Shown: piece after piece, positions 45,113 to 57,116 of the stretch
Layout: every line of letters begins with the position of its first letter
How positions within the stretch are numbered: the first letter of the stretch is position 1
Assembly: GCF_000294775.2 (NCBI RefSeq)
Contig: NZ_CP015506.1
Span: forward strand, 4,129,501 to 4,193,500
Direction: 5' to 3'
Length of the DNA: 64,000 nucleotides
Source of the DNA: Cytobacillus oceanisediminis 2691
Lineage (GTDB): Bacteria > Bacillota > Bacilli > Bacillales > Cytobacillaceae
Made by a program: the position numbers and the translations under genes
Notes under the pieces: generated by a model
Databases searched by the model: none
What the model saw: the letters and a program-made list of their open reading frames with translations, nothing else
What the model was told of the DNA's origin: nothing

Positions 45113-45583
45113 TTACTGAATTCCTTCAAGATTCGACAAAATTTTTGTCAATTGCTGCACAAACCTGGATCTGTCCTCTCGGCTGTATGGTTTTGGGCCT
45201 TTCCCATAAACTCCTCTTCTTCGCGCTTTCGCTGAAAGGTGCCTCATTTCAAGCGCGGTCCGAATTTCATTTTCCTCAAATAAAATTCCCCTGGGAGAAA
45301 GGACATAAACACCATTGAGCAAAAGAGTTGATGCCAATCCAATATCTTGAGTTACAACTACATCTCCTGATTTCACATAATTCATTATGAATAAATCAGC
45401 AGCTTCCTTACTGCTGTCAACGAATTTCCAGACAGCCCCATTTAGGTCATTTTTCATATGGGCATAAGAAGCAACAAATACTGCGTCCAACGTAAAGGAA
45501 TTGGCTATTTCGACAATTTCTTCTTTAACGGGACAGGAATCAGCATCTACTATAATGTTCGGTTTGCCTGATGTTCTAATAAT
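45113..45583 (-). CDS. yqxD: YaiI/YqxD family (DUF188) NYN-like nuclease-fold protein with non-standard start
   Basis: The conserved DUF188 N-terminus VDADSCPVKEEIVEIA is encoded at about 45500-45550, upstream of the first in-frame ATG/GTG/TTG (a TTG at 45490). No ATG, GTG or TTG occurs between that motif and the in-frame TGA at 45590-45592. A GGAGTG site at 45591-45596 is well placed for ATT at 45583; ATT at 45556 is another option. The rest is intact: the VVTQDIGLA motif (about 85) and the basic ARRRGVYGKGP. Its acidic Asp cluster suggests a PIN/NYN-like RNase fold. Members sit beside dnaG in Bacillaceae. Either a rare AUU start or a defective start is implied. Confidence 0.75.
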   Translation of the reverse strand: MIRTSGKPNIIVDADSCPVKEEIVEIANSFTLDAVFVASYAHMKNDLNGAVWKFVDSSKEAADLFIMNYVKSGDVVVTQDIGLASTLLLNGVYVLSPRGILFEENEIRTALEMRHLSAKARRRGVYGKGPKPYSREDRSRFVQQLTKILSNLEGIQ

Positions 45584-45950
45584 TCTACATCACTCCGCAT
45601 AATCCTTCTTTGCATGAATAACTTTTGCATTGTGAGATATGTCGAATTTTTTCTTGGTCGAAAACTTGACATGCCACAATAAATAGTTTATTCCTTCGCA
45701 ATGAACTCTAAACCTATTCAGGGACATTTTTATCACAATTTTTTATTATAGTACATTAATCTCTATTTTGCCATTAATTTATCTGGGATGAATATAATTT
45801 AATTTACAGGTTTTCCCCTGAAAAAAGCCATCCTTAGAATGGAGCTTTATTTCGGGGTTCCAGAGGAGTCTCCCGCTCCCTATTCTACCCTAAGCTAAAC
45901 AGCCTAAATGCCTAGTATAAAAAAGAAAAGGCACATAAAAAATTTATGTG
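45584..45950. other. Leader and spacer region upstream of yqxD
   Basis: 367 bp. On the minus strand it holds a perfect TATAAT (45745-45750) with a weak TGGCAA 17 bp upstream, then a 45-codon reading frame from 45727 to 45590 in phase with yqxD but lacking a ribosome site, and next to ppsR a family 1 repeat remnant (45853-45890). No established gene is seen. Confidence 0.5.
45853..45890. repeat. Remnant of dispersed repeat family 1 (copy C)
   Basis: CGGGGTTCCAGAGGAGTCTC and CCCGCTCCCTATTCT resemble the central part of copies A and B. It is short and decayed. Confidence 0.5.
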
Positions 45951-45951
45951 C
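45919..45951 (-). terminator. Terminator after ppsR
   Basis: Stem GCACATAAA/TTTATGTGC with 3-nt loop and T-rich tail on the minus strand, overlapping the stop region. Confidence 0.8.
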
Positions 45952-46769
45952 TAGCTTTTCGGAAAGCTTTTACGGTATTGATTTAGAATCATATTGGCTG
46001 TTTCTTCTACTGCCTTATTCGTGACATCTATAACCGGGCATTTAATTTTAGATACAATCTTTTCAAAGTAACCTATTTCTTCTTTGATTCTCTCTATATT
46101 AGCATAGCTGGCATTATCGCTTAAACCTAGCGATATTAGACGTTCTCTCCGGATAAAGTTTAATTTCTCAGGACTGATTTTCAGGCCGAAGCACTTATCA
46201 GGCGGGACAAGAAACAGCTCTTCTGGAGGATCGACTTCAGGAACAAGGGGAACGTTAGCCACTTTAAGGCGCTTATGTGCCAGATATTGAGAAAGAGGTG
46301 TTTTTGATGTCCTTGAAACGCCTATTAACACTATATCCGCTTTTAATATCCCACGAGGGTCTCGGCCATCATCATATTTAACAGCGAACTCGATAGCCTC
46401 AATCTTTTTAAAATAATCCTCATCAAGCTTTCTGACCAGTCCAGGTTCAAAAAGAGGGGTAATGCCGCAGGCTCTTTGGATTTGATCCATTAAAGGGCCA
46501 ACGATATCAAAAGCATATATTCCTTCTTCTGCAGACCTCTGGTTAATATACTTCCTCATATCCGGCTTAACCATTGTATAGGCTATCATGCCATTATCCA
46601 GTTTTGCCAGCGAAATGACTTCATCAATATGTATTTTTTCTTCAACATATGGGAAGCGCTTAATAGATATATCACTGCCATTAAACTGGCTTGTGGCAGC
46701 TTTTGTTACAAGTTCGGCCGTTTCTCCCACTGAGTCCGAAACGACGTAGATGATCGGCAATTTTTCCAT
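45951..46769 (-). CDS. ppsR: PPDK/PEP-synthase regulatory protein (bifunctional kinase/pyrophosphorylase, DUF299)
   Basis: A 272-residue DUF299 protein. The P-loop-like [15 protein letters not shown] (about 150-164) and the N-terminal [12 protein letters not shown] are signatures. The family phosphorylates pyruvate, phosphate dikinase or PEP synthase with ADP and removes the phosphate with Pi. In B. subtilis (YqfL) it forms an operon with ccpN and modulates CcpN activity. Here it follows ccpN by 28 nt. Start ATG behind AAGGAGATGG. Confidence 0.93.
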   Translation of the reverse strand: MEKLPIIYVVSDSVGETAELVTKAATSQFNGSDISIKRFPYVEEKIHIDEVISLAKLDNGMIAYTMVKPDMRKYINQRSAEEGIYAFDIVGPLMDQIQRACGITPLFEPGLVRKLDEDYFKKIEAIEFAVKYDDGRDPRGILKADIVLIGVSRTSKTPLSQYLAHKRLKVANVPLVPEVDPPEELFLVPPDKCFGLKISPEKLNFIRRERLISLGLSDNASYANIERIKEEIGYFEKIVSKIKCPVIDVTNKAVEETANMILNQYRKSFPKS

Positions 46770-46797
46770 TCTTCAACACCATCTCCTTCTTACTTTG

Positions 46798-47433
46798 CTA
46801 CTTTTCGCCGGCCAGGGCCAAGAATGCTTTTGTCAGGTTTGTTTTGGTTATCCGGCCGTTTACTTCGAACCCTTTCTCTGTCTTTTTTACAACAGGAAGG
46901 GCATCGATTTGCTTTTCAATCAGCTTTTTAGCAACTTCTATGAGCAAATCATCTTTTTCACACATCGTAATATTAGGCATTCTTGTCATAATGATATTAA
47001 CAGGGATAGAATTAAGCTCCTGCTTGCCAATACTAGCCCTAAGCAAATCCTTCCTTGACAAAACCCCTACAAGCAGTGAACTCTGGTCCACTACAAATAG
47101 CGTGCCGACATCTTCCAGAAACATAGTCACAATTGCATCATATACCGATACATTCTCATTAACGACTACAGGAATGGATTGATAATCTCTTACATAAAGC
47201 TTCTGAAGGTTTTCTGTCAACAGCTGTGCCCCGGTTTTTCCTGTATAAAAATATCCTACACGCGGACGGGCATCCAAATAGCCTGCCATCGTTAATATAG
47301 CCAGATCCGGCCTTAGTGTTGCCCTGGTTAAGTTAAGCTGTTCCGCTATACTCTCACCAGTGATCGGTCCGTTTTCCTTTACGATTTCTATGATCTTTTC
47401 CTGCCTTTTATTTAATTCGATCTTCCTCACCAC
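46798..47433 (-). CDS. ccpN: Gluconeogenesis repressor CcpN
   Basis: A 211-residue regulator with an HTH_11 domain (NKRQEKIIEIVKENGPITG, about 7-60) and two CBS domains (about 85-205; VLSRKDLLRA and IDALPVVK). CcpN represses gapB and pckA during glycolytic growth. The start is unclear: GTG GTG at 47433/47430 coincide with the SD-like GGTGGTGAGG. That purine-rich block would place a start near the ATC at 47421, just before ELNKRQ. B. subtilis CcpN begins MSTIELNKRQ, so all options give similar proteins. Confidence 0.93.
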   Translation of the reverse strand: MVRKIELNKRQEKIIEIVKENGPITGESIAEQLNLTRATLRPDLAILTMAGYLDARPRVGYFYTGKTGAQLLTENLQKLYVRDYQSIPVVVNENVSVYDAIVTMFLEDVGTLFVVDQSSLLVGVLSRKDLLRASIGKQELNSIPVNIIMTRMPNITMCEKDDLLIEVAKKLIEKQIDALPVVKKTEKGFEVNGRITKTNLTKAFLALAGEK

Positions 47434-47578
47434 CTATTCTGAACAGGGTATGCTAATGGCACTCATTTCCCATTATAATAATGTTATACTTTTATATAAT
47501 TATTATATACTATTTGTCATAAATGAAAAGATGTGTTTCCTATATAGTTCTCTTTACTTCGCCCAATATGTCCAAAAT

Positions 47579-47615
47579 ATGAAAGAGCCCGTCAGCAATA
47601 TAACAGGCTCTTTCC
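47579..47615 (-). terminator. Terminator after glyS
   Basis: Stem GAAAGAGCCTGT/ACGGGCTCTTTC with a 9-nt loop, downstream of the glyS stop. Confidence 0.78.
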
Positions 47616-47688
47616 TGACAGCTAAAGCTGCTGTCTTCTTTCTTAAAATTTAATCCTATTCCAGCAAAAAACGCAAAATTTAAGCTCG

Positions 47689-49761
47689 TTATTTAACAAT
47701 AATTTCGTTCATATTTGCAAACTTCTTAATCAAATCAGCCAAATTTGCCATCTGGTGCAGCCTATTGCTGCGAATTTCCTGCTTTTCATCCATAACCATA
47801 GTATGCTCGAAGTATTGATCAATTTCTGGTTTCAGGCTAATTAGCAGGTTAAAGGCAGCTTCTTCTGCTACCTCTTTTCTTAATTCCTCGTTCACTGATA
47901 AATATTTGTTGAAAAGAGATTTTTCGTAAACATTTTCAAATAAGCTGCTGTCTATATCCCCTTTATCCTCTGCTTTAGAAGCAATGTTGATAACTCGGCT
48001 AAGAGCTTCAATGCTTTCCTTGAAACCTGCAGCATCCTTATGGGACTCCAATACTTCAGCTCTTTTTACAAGTGAAGGTACTGAACCGATTTCACTGCCC
48101 AAAACGGCTTCAATTAAGTCATAACGAACTGTCTTCTCCTGCAGCATATATTTGATTCTTAATTTAAAGAATGAAACCAGTTCCTGCATCAATTCACCCT
48201 TTGATTTCTTTCCAATCTTCGAATTAAGAACAGTCTCAGAAGATAATGCAATTAATTCTTCGAGTTTTAAATCCCAATTTTTTGCCAGTAAAGTCTGGAT
48301 AACACCCGTTGCCTGTCTTCTTAAGGCATATGGATCCTGGGAGCCGCTTGGAATAATCCCTATTGCAAAGGAAGACACAATTGTGTCGAGCTTTTCAGCA
48401 ATGGACAGCACTGCACCAGCATCACTTGCAGGCGTCTGGTCCTCTGCATTGCGCGGCATATAATGTTCATTAATTGCACGCGCCACAGCTTCCTTTTCTC
48501 CTTTTTGCAGGGCATATTTTTCACCCATAAAGCCTTGCAGCTCTGGAAATTCATAAACCATGTGCGAAACAAGGTCGAACTTGCTGATTTCAGCAGCCCG
48601 GTCTGTCACTGCCTTTGCCTCATCGCTGAAATGAAGATTTTCACTCAAATTAGCTGCCAGCTGGCGAACACGTTCCACCTTTTCAGCAAGAGTTCCAATT
48701 TCTTCATGATAAACAATGTTCTTAAGTTTTTCCAGTGATGCCGCGATATCCGTTTTTTGGTCCTCCCTGTAGAAGAAAGCTGCATCAGAAAGTCTTGCCC
48801 GCAATACTTTCTCATTTCCTTTAGCCACTTTCTCCAAATGTTCATGGGATCCATTTCGGACAGTAACAAAGTAAGGAAGCAGCCTGCCCTCTTTGGACTT
48901 TACCGGAAAATAACGCTGATGCTCCTTCATCGATGTAATTAAAACCTCTTCCGGAAGCTCCAGGTATTCTTCTTCAAACTGGCCATATAATGCTGTTGGA
49001 TACTCAACCAGGTTATTTACTTCTTCCAATAAATCTTCATCTACAGGGATCACCCAGTCATTTTCTTCTTCTATTTTTTGCAATTGTGATAGAATTGCAC
49101 TTTTTCTTTCCTGCGGATTAGTTATCACATATTGCGCCAGCAGGGACTTTTCATAATCAGAAGGATTGTTAATTTCAATCTCTTCGCCCAGAAAGCGGTG
49201 GCCCCTTGTAAGGTTAGAAGTATGAACGTTTGTAATTGCAAAAGGAATGACTTCATTTCCGAATAATGCCATAAGCCATTTGATCGGCCTGATAAAGCGC
49301 AGCTCCTGGTTTGCCCAGCGCATATTTTTCGGGAATGATAACGAGGTGACAATCTGCTGGAGTTCCGGCAGCAGTGCTGCTGTTTCCTTTCCTTTTATAA
49401 ATTTGCTGACATGGGCATATTCAACCCCATTAATTTCTTTAAAGAATATATCTTCAACAGAAGCTCCCTGGCCCCGGCTGAATCCAACCGCAGCTTTTGA
49501 CCATTCTCCATCCTCGGTTAAGGCAATTTTTTTTGCAGGTCCTTTCGCTTCCTCATTTATGTCCTCCTGGGCGGTATCTACTCCCGTTACAAGAACAGCC
49601 AAACGGCGTGGAGAAGAGAAAGCGCTGATCTCGTCAAAAGATATTTTCTTTTCCAAAAGCCATGAGTTCACTTTATCTGAAAGCTGATTCATTGAATTAG
49701 TGACAAATCTGGCAGGCATTTCTTCAAGTCCAATTTCCAGCAGAAGATCTTTCTTATTCAT
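47689..49761 (-). CDS. glyS: Glycine-tRNA ligase beta subunit
   Basis: A 690-residue GlyRS beta subunit. The N-terminal block [14 protein letters not shown] (about 5-18), [11 protein letters not shown] (about 50) and the central YFVTVRNG and HD-like motif region are typical, and the C-terminal helical domain binds the tRNA anticodon. With GlyQ it forms the bacterial alpha2beta2 enzyme. It overlaps glyQ by 8 nt and is translated with it. The T-box upstream controls both. Confidence 0.97.
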   Translation of the reverse strand: MNKKDLLLEIGLEEMPARFVTNSMNQLSDKVNSWLLEKKISFDEISAFSSPRRLAVLVTGVDTAQEDINEEAKGPAKKIALTEDGEWSKAAVGFSRGQGASVEDIFFKEINGVEYAHVSKFIKGKETAALLPELQQIVTSLSFPKNMRWANQELRFIRPIKWLMALFGNEVIPFAITNVHTSNLTRGHRFLGEEIEINNPSDYEKSLLAQYVITNPQERKSAILSQLQKIEEENDWVIPVDEDLLEEVNNLVEYPTALYGQFEEEYLELPEEVLITSMKEHQRYFPVKSKEGRLLPYFVTVRNGSHEHLEKVAKGNEKVLRARLSDAAFFYREDQKTDIAASLEKLKNIVYHEEIGTLAEKVERVRQLAANLSENLHFSDEAKAVTDRAAEISKFDLVSHMVYEFPELQGFMGEKYALQKGEKEAVARAINEHYMPRNAEDQTPASDAGAVLSIAEKLDTIVSSFAIGIIPSGSQDPYALRRQATGVIQTLLAKNWDLKLEELIALSSETVLNSKIGKKSKGELMQELVSFFKLRIKYMLQEKTVRYDLIEAVLGSEIGSVPSLVKRAEVLESHKDAAGFKESIEALSRVINIASKAEDKGDIDSSLFENVYEKSLFNKYLSVNEELRKEVAEEAAFNLLISLKPEIDQYFEHTMVMDEKQEIRSNRLHQMANLADLIKKFANMNEIIVK

Positions 49762-50644
49762 GAGATTCTTCCTCCTTATCCTTTAATATTGGGAAACCGA
49801 GTTTTTCTCTCTCTTCATAAAAAGTTTTGGCTACTTTTCTGGCCAGATTTCGGCATCGGGCGATATAGCCGGTTCTTTCTGTAACAGAGATCGCTCCCCT
49901 TGCATCAAGCAAATTAAAGGTATGAGAACATTTTAATACATAGTCATATGCCGGGTGTACTAGGCCTTCATCCATTTGTCTATGTGCTTCTTTTTCATAA
50001 ATATTGAACAAATTGAAGAGCATTTCCTGATCTGATGTTTCAAATGTGTATTTCGAATGCTCGAACTCAGGCTGCAGGAAGATATCTCTAACCGTAAACC
50101 CGTCAGTCCATTCAAGGTCAAAGACATTTTCCTTGTCCTGAATGTAGGATGCAAGCCTTTCTATTCCGTAGGTAATCTCAACTGACACAGGCTTACATTC
50201 CAATCCGCCTACCTGCTGGAAATATGTGAACTGCGTTATTTCCATACCATCAAGCCAAACTTCCCATCCTAAGCCTGCACAGCCCAGAGAAGGATTTTCC
50301 CAGTTATCTTCTACAAACCGGATATCATGTTCAAGCGGATCAATGCCCAATGCTTTTAATGAATCAAGATACAGCTCCTGAATATTATCCGGCGACGGCT
50401 TCATGATCACCTGAAATTGATGATGCTGATAAAGCCGGTTTGGATTCTCACCAAAACGCCCATCGGCAGGACGGCGTGAAGGCTCCACATAAGCAACATT
50501 CCACGGCTCTGGTCCAATCGCTCTTAAAAAAGTATACGGGCTCATTGTTCCGGCCCCTTTTTCAGTATCATATGCCTGCATCAAGATACAACCCTGTTCA
50601 GACCAATGTTTTTGAAGTGTTAATATCATGCTTTGAATATTCAT
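49754..50644 (-). CDS. glyQ: Glycine-tRNA ligase alpha subunit
   Basis: A 296-residue class II aminoacyl-tRNA synthetase catalytic subunit. Motif 2-like region and the conserved [21 protein letters not shown] (key part [16 protein letters not shown], about 55-70), plus motif 3-like [18 protein letters not shown] near residue 255, are intact. It activates glycine for tRNA-Gly. Start after GAGGTG. It is preceded by a T-box leader and a strong promoter. Confidence 0.97.
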   Translation of the reverse strand: MNIQSMILTLQKHWSEQGCILMQAYDTEKGAGTMSPYTFLRAIGPEPWNVAYVEPSRRPADGRFGENPNRLYQHHQFQVIMKPSPDNIQELYLDSLKALGIDPLEHDIRFVEDNWENPSLGCAGLGWEVWLDGMEITQFTYFQQVGGLECKPVSVEITYGIERLASYIQDKENVFDLEWTDGFTVRDIFLQPEFEHSKYTFETSDQEMLFNLFNIYEKEAHRQMDEGLVHPAYDYVLKCSHTFNLLDARGAISVTERTGYIARCRNLARKVAKTFYEEREKLGFPILKDKEEESHE

Positions 50645-50724
50645 AGGACACCTCTTTCTTATTGTATAAATTATAGCTTTATGAACTTAACAGCTGTCTA
50701 CCCACCGCTTTTCTGTGAACATAA

Positions 50725-50945
50725 AAAACTCCCGTCTCTATGCCCAATGGCATAGGGACGAGAGTTTACCCGCGGTTCCACCCTATTTGCTGCGATTTTG
50801 ACCACAGCCTCTTTAGTTGTCGATAGACAATATTGCTCTGGAGCGCCCTTCCTTAACCATCCATGCCCGGCTCCCACTATCCCGGGTTCGCTTTAATTAG
50901 AAAAGGTTAAGTACTCTTCTCCTTCACAGCAATTATATTTTATTA
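50725..50945 (-). promoter_or_regulatory. T-box riboswitch (glycine) upstream of glyQ
   Basis: The minus strand contains the T-box core AGGGTGGAACCGCGGG (50769-50784) and a strong terminator directly downstream (50728-50766: stem ACTCYCGTC..CTATGCC / GGCATAG..GACGRGAGT, then T-run). Upstream, a GC-rich stem I region holds AGTACTTAACC and a GGC triplet near 50845-50847 that could be the specifier. Uncharged tRNA-Gly would favour the antiterminator and raise glyQ-glyS expression. The specifier is not structurally proven. Confidence 0.9.
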
Positions 50946-50951
50946 CTTTGA

Positions 50952-50980
50952 ATCATAGCGGAATGGATTTAAATTGTCAA
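50952..50980 (-). promoter_or_regulatory. Sigma-A promoter of the glyQ T-box leader
   Basis: TTGACA, 17 bp, TATGAT on the minus strand. The expected transcript start near 50945 gives a leader of about 300 nt before glyQ. Confidence 0.85.
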
Positions 50981-50989
50981 TAATAACAA

Positions 50990-51027
50990 AAGCCAATGCG
51001 CTTCGCCTATAAAGAAACGCATTACAT
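50990..51027 (-). terminator. Terminator after recO
   Basis: Stem AATGCGTTTC/GAAGCGCATT with one wobble pair and then GGCTTTTGTT; it overlaps the recO stop codon. Confidence 0.6.
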
Positions 51028-51774
51028 TAAATCATTAAACTTAGCCATTTGATTCAGAAACTTCTTTGTCTTCAAGTTTAAGCCTGAATACTCTTCATAA
51101 TAGGCAGAAATAATCTTTTTCAATTCAGCTTTGGTTTCTGGTTTGACAGAGATATTGCCGAGCCGGGACAAGTCAAAAAAGTAAAACAGGCGAAGAAGCT
51201 TAATTGTCGCCTGGGACACTTTATAATGATAAGGATCCTTATCAAGGCAGCGGTGACAAATAAGCCCGTTTTCGCGGATAGAAAATGCAAAATGCCCGTC
51301 AGTGCTTCCGCAGACAGAACATTGATCAAGTACTGGATATAAACCCAGAGCATTCAGCATTTTCATTTCATAAATGTTTGTAAGAATTTCCGGGTCATAT
51401 CCTTCGTTTATTAAATTTAGGGTTTGATACAGCAATTCGAACAAAAATGGGTTGGGCTTCTTATCCTCAATGCTTTTATCAGTCAAATCGACAATATAGC
51501 TTGCATATGCAGTCAGAAAAATATCTTCTTTAATGGACCGCATAGATGAAATCATGTCCCCCTGCTGCAGGGTACCCAAACCGCTTCCACGCTGAACTAA
51601 GAAATTCCCGTATGTAAAAAGCTGGGTGACAGCAGCAAGTCTGCTGTTCGGCTTTTTCGCTCCTCGTGCCATCACACCAACTTTTCCCCATTCACGGGTA
51701 TATAAAGTAACAATCTTATTTGTTTCACTATAATTAGTTGTCCTGATGACGATGCCTTCACATTTATCAAGCAA
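51022..51774 (-). CDS. recO: DNA repair protein RecO
   Basis: A 250-residue recombination mediator: N-terminal OB-fold ([13 protein letters not shown], about 4-80) and a helical domain with the zinc motif CSVCG and CHRC (about 150-175). RecO helps load RecA on SSB-coated single strands. Start at TTG (MLDKCEG), consistent with the usual MLxKCEGIV start in bacilli; an ATG four codons upstream is a second option. It is followed by glyQ and preceded by yqzL. Confidence 0.95.
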   Translation of the reverse strand: MLDKCEGIVIRTTNYSETNKIVTLYTREWGKVGVMARGAKKPNSRLAAVTQLFTYGNFLVQRGSGLGTLQQGDMISSMRSIKEDIFLTAYASYIVDLTDKSIEDKKPNPFLFELLYQTLNLINEGYDPEILTNIYEMKMLNALGLYPVLDQCSVCGSTDGHFAFSIRENGLICHRCLDKDPYHYKVSQATIKLLRLFYFFDLSRLGNISVKPETKAELKKIISAYYEEYSGLNLKTKKFLNQMAKFNDLM

Positions 51775-51804
51775 CCGTGACACCATCCCTGTCTTTCGAC
51801 AAAC

Positions 51805-51948
51805 CTATGAGATGGGAAAATCAGCTTCTGCTAGCTCTTCATCATTGCTGCCGGGTATATCCTGAGTTTCCTTTTCTAGCTCCTTGAAGAGAAGATATGT
51901 GTCAATATTTCCTGTCTGGGAAAACACTCTCCAGGTAAAATCCATCAT
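51805..51948 (-). CDS. yqzL: YqzL family small protein
   Basis: A 47-residue protein starting MMDFTWRVFSQTGNIDTYLL and ending in an acidic tail. It is the YqzL family, always found between era and recO in Bacillaceae. Start behind GGTGGGG. Function unknown. It has no membrane helix; the conserved FTWRVFSQTG block is almost invariant. It is too short for many ORF callers. Confidence 0.93.
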   Translation of the reverse strand: MMDFTWRVFSQTGNIDTYLLFKELEKETQDIPGSNDEELAEADFPIS

Positions 51949-52107
51949 CGAAAACCCCACCTTTCAGTTATTCAACTAGCAATTTCTTTATCCCAATACA
52001 TTTATCTATATCATAGCCTGTCTTTGTAAAATCATGAGACGAAAATATTGTCAATCACCTGCATGCATATAAATCAGAAATGAATAATACTTTAATTAGG
52101 GCTGGGT

Positions 52108-53841
<1,734 letters not shown>

Positions 53842-54234
53842 TTACTGCAAAAATATGAGAATTTTAGGAAGGAATATAACTCCGCCTATAATTACACTTA
53901 CAATTGCATACACCAATACTGCTCCAGCAGCAATATCCTTTGCTTGCTTTGCAAGGGGATGATACTCTTCTGTCGCCAGATCCACAACCCTTTCAATGGC
54001 AGTGTTCAGCAGTTCGAGTGAGAGCATGCCCCCTATGGCCAGGAGAATGATTATCCATTCAAGGCTGGAAATGCCAAAGAATACCCCAAACATAATAACA
54101 GCTATCGACACTGCCAAATGTATTTGCAGATTCCTTTCATTCAATAATGCTGCCCTAATGCCGGAAAAAGCAAACGAAAAGGATTTTAGGACACTGTGTT
54201 TTCGGACCTTTCTATCTTGTGAGCCCGAATTCAT
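53842..54234 (-). CDS. dgkA: Undecaprenol/diacylglycerol kinase (DgkA)
   Basis: A 130-residue small membrane kinase with three helices. The active-site block [29 protein letters not shown] (key part ELLNTAIE, about 70) is conserved; the Gram-positive enzyme phosphorylates undecaprenol. Start overlaps the end of ybeY by 23 nt and is served by AAGGATATATTAG. Part of pgpH-ybeY-dgkA. Confidence 0.93.
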   Translation of the reverse strand: MNSGSQDRKVRKHSVLKSFSFAFSGIRAALLNERNLQIHLAVSIAVIMFGVFFGISSLEWIIILLAIGGMLSLELLNTAIERVVDLATEEYHPLAKQAKDIAAGAVLVYAIVSVIIGGVIFLPKILIFLQ

Positions 54235-54682
54235 CTAATATATCCTTTTGGCGGGAAAACATTTTTTTCTCATCTTCTGGATTTTCATGATCATATCCAA
54301 GAAGATGAAGGAAGCCATGGACCGCCAAAAAACCAAGCTCCCTTATAAAAGAGTGACCGTACTCCTCAGCCTGCTCCTTCGCCTTTGCAACTGAGATAAT
54401 GATATCCCCCAGGACTCTGGGCATATCGGCACCAATCAGTTCGATTTCACCTTCACCCAGCTCTTCCATTGCAAAAGAAATAACATCTGTCGGCCGATCT
54501 TTATCCCGATACTCCCTGTTAATTTCCCGGATGCGTTCATTGGTCACAAATGTGATGGATACTTCGCTTTCCGGCTCCACAGATTCTTTAGAGGCAGCAA
54601 AATTAATTAGCTCTTCAATTTTGGCTATATCATTTTCCTGAAGCTCATTTGTTTCGTCCAAAAAATCAATATTTAAATTCAT
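54212..54682 (-). CDS. ybeY: rRNA maturation RNase YbeY
   Basis: A 156-residue single-strand endoribonuclease needed for 16S rRNA 3' maturation. Zinc motif H-x3-H-x5-H is [11 protein letters not shown] (about 118-128), preceded by LGDIIISV. Start overlaps the pgpH stop in ATGA (54679-54682). Next to era and phoH, which are neighbours in many genomes. Confidence 0.95.
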   Translation of the reverse strand: MNLNIDFLDETNELQENDIAKIEELINFAASKESVEPESEVSITFVTNERIREINREYRDKDRPTDVISFAMEELGEGEIELIGADMPRVLGDIIISVAKAKEQAEEYGHSFIRELGFLAVHGFLHLLGYDHENPEDEKKMFSRQKDILDEFGLTR

Positions 54683-56871
54683 GCCTGTTTCACCTTCTGT
54701 TTTGTCATTTCAGGATACTCGATACGTGAATGGAAAATCCCGTTTAACGTTTCGCAGAACGAGTGTGAAACGGTTTCCAGTTCTTTTAAGGTTAAATCAC
54801 ATTCATTCAGCTGTCCATCCTGAAGTCTGTCTGCGATTATCTTTTTGACCAGTTCCTCTATTTGTTCTGTTGTAGGATGCGCCATGGAACGGACTGCAGC
54901 TTCCACACTATCAGCAATGCCAATTACTGCCGACTCTTTTGATTGCGGTTTTGGTCCCGGATAGCGATAGTCCTCTTCCTTTACTTCCAGCCCATTCTGT
55001 TTTGCTTTGTAGTAAAAATATTTAAGCAATGTTGTTCCATGATGCTGTTCGGCAATATCTACAATCTCCTTCGGCATCTTATGCTTCCTCAGCATTTCAG
55101 CCCCATCGGCAGCATGGGCGATTATTATATTCTTGCTGGTATGCGGAGGGAGGCGATCATGCGGATTCTCAATATTAACCTGATTCTCGATAAAAAACTG
55201 AGGCCGCTTTGTTTTACCGATATCGTGATAATAGCATCCCACCCTTGCCAGAAGGCCATTCGCCCCAATAGCTTCACACGCTGACTCGGAAAGATTGGCA
55301 ACCATTACACTATGATGATAAGTTCCGGGAGACTCGGTCAGTATCTTTCTCAGCAGAGGATGATTAGGATTAGATAGTTCTATCAGCCTCATAGTAGACA
55401 AAATTCCAAAACCTGCCTCGAAATACGGCAGCAGGCCAATTGCCAGCACTGCAGACGAAATACCTGAAATCAGAGCAATAACAAAGTAAAAGCCATATTC
55501 AATCGTATCATAGTGGCCGTTTCTTAAGAAAAGCATTGAAAAGATAACAAGTATGTTTACTGCGGATACAAATAAACCAGCCTGCAAGATTTTGGAGCGG
55601 CGATTCTGCTTGCTCAAAAACAATATAGCAGCCAAGCCGCTGCAGAGGATATAAATGGCTGATGTCAGCTGAAATGTGCCAGTAACGCCTTCATTAAAAA
55701 TTACGCTTCCTGCAATAGCCATAATGATCGTATAGTACATGGCAAGCTTTTCATCAATCAGTATTTTGATTAGCATAGCTCCCATGGCTGCAGGGTAAAT
55801 GTATCCTATCTCTGAATAATCAGCATATTGGAATAGACTGATGACCTTCATCAGCAATATGGATAAGATAAAAATTAGGCTAAACAGCAAAAGATAACTT
55901 TGCTTTGTTTCCCGCTGCACGTTCATTTCATGGAAATAATAATATAGGGCTGATAAGACAATGACGATTATCAGCGATAGCCCTATAAAAGGCTGAATCG
56001 AATTAACACTGTCAAGAAGTCCTGCAAGTTCCAGCTGCCTGTATATGTCCCGGCTGATAAGCTGATTTTCCTCTACGATTATCTGTCCCTGCAGGATCTT
56101 AACCGGCTCGACACTCTCAACAGTCTGCTGTCGTAATTCTTCCGTGGCAGCAGGATCATAAAATTGATTTTGATATATAGCATAACGTCCCAGTTCTATT
56201 GCAGCTTTTTTTAAATCTGAATTCAAGCTGGTGAACTTCAATTCTTCTTCAACCCGCTTTTTCGCGTTCTCCACCTGTTCAGCCGGAATCTCATTATTCA
56301 TAATTTTATTGATGGCCGTTACCGTAAGGTCTTTTGCAATGCTCAGCTCCCCCTCCTTTGCCTGCAGCAAAGAAAGGAAAACGCCATCTGATACCTCACG
56401 TGTTACGTCATCAGTGAGCTTTTCCTTAACCATAGCCAATTTATCTTCAGGACGGGTGGCTTCTGGGTCCGGTGCCTCAACATTATTATCGGCCTCAGTT
56501 TGAGCAGCTTTCTTTTTCTCTTCCATCTCTTCTTTTACTTCATCGTTCACTTCCGATACAGATCCGAAAATGGAGGTAACCAGGTCAACTCTGTTTTGTG
56601 CAATCTCTTTTTTTACAACGTAAATATCCTTAACATTATTTTCTGCTTCTTTTCTCTTTCTTTCTGTGCTAGCTTTATCCTCTATTGTTATTGGAGACCT
56701 TATAGTCTGTTCAGCAACAGAGAACAGACTTAAATCCAGTTTTTCAGGCTTAACATTGCTATACATGGAAAAATACATAACAATCCCCAAGAGAATAAAT
56801 AAGAGAACACGAAAAAAGGTCATATTAAGCAAATTTCTGATTGTTGACATACTCTGCTGAAGGTTTGGCAC
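54679..56871 (-). CDS. pgpH: 7TM-HD c-di-AMP phosphodiesterase PgpH (YqfF)
   Basis: About 730 residues: a membrane anchor near residue 30, an extracellular 7TMR-HDED domain (about 60-285), seven membrane helices (about 290-500) and a C-terminal HD domain with [10 protein letters not shown] (about 520), [10 protein letters not shown] and HAADGAEML. The protein hydrolyses c-di-AMP. Start is GTG at 56871, five bases after AGGAGGGG. The 7TM-HD layout is complete. It is followed by ybeY in the same operon. Confidence 0.95.
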   Translation of the reverse strand: MPNLQQSMSTIRNLLNMTFFRVLLFILLGIVMYFSMYSNVKPEKLDLSLFSVAEQTIRSPITIEDKASTERKRKEAENNVKDIYVVKKEIAQNRVDLVTSIFGSVSEVNDEVKEEMEEKKKAAQTEADNNVEAPDPEATRPEDKLAMVKEKLTDDVTREVSDGVFLSLLQAKEGELSIAKDLTVTAINKIMNNEIPAEQVENAKKRVEEELKFTSLNSDLKKAAIELGRYAIYQNQFYDPAATEELRQQTVESVEPVKILQGQIIVEENQLISRDIYRQLELAGLLDSVNSIQPFIGLSLIIVIVLSALYYYFHEMNVQRETKQSYLLLFSLIFILSILLMKVISLFQYADYSEIGYIYPAAMGAMLIKILIDEKLAMYYTIIMAIAGSVIFNEGVTGTFQLTSAIYILCSGLAAILFLSKQNRRSKILQAGLFVSAVNILVIFSMLFLRNGHYDTIEYGFYFVIALISGISSAVLAIGLLPYFEAGFGILSTMRLIELSNPNHPLLRKILTESPGTYHHSVMVANLSESACEAIGANGLLARVGCYYHDIGKTKRPQFFIENQVNIENPHDRLPPHTSKNIIIAHAADGAEMLRKHKMPKEIVDIAEQHHGTTLLKYFYYKAKQNGLEVKEEDYRYPGPKPQSKESAVIGIADSVEAAVRSMAHPTTEQIEELVKKIIADRLQDGQLNECDLTLKELETVSHSFCETLNGIFHSRIEYPEMTKQKVKQA

Positions 56872-57082
56872 ATTTACCCCTCCTGTCCTGGGTAAAAAAA
56901 TTCCAATAACTTTAAAAAGCATTTCAGTATTAATTATGTAAAATCATAACAGCTTTTCTGATGGTTTTCACCAAGAAAAAATGGCCTATCTATTAACAGG
57001 TTACCTAAACATTTCATTAATAGCAAATAATTCCATGATAAATCCTGCTATCATTCATACCGGTGGGATTTTTTACTTAACG

Positions 57083-57109
57083 AAAAAACCGCCAAAGTCG
57101 GCGGTTTAA
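57083..57109 (-). terminator. Terminator after phoH
   Basis: Stem AACCGCC/GGCGGTT with a 5-nt loop and six T on the minus strand, just past the stop codon. Confidence 0.85.
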
Positions 57110-57116
57110 CGGTTAA

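Noticed and set aside
45590..45727. Independent 45-codon gene upstream of yqxD
   Set aside because: It lacks a ribosome site and any family match. Kept only as part of the yqxD start observation.
57042..57074. Second terminator upstream of phoH terminator (AATCC..GGATTTTTT)
   Set aside because: The stem is short with a long loop and several mismatches; no plus-strand gene lies upstream.
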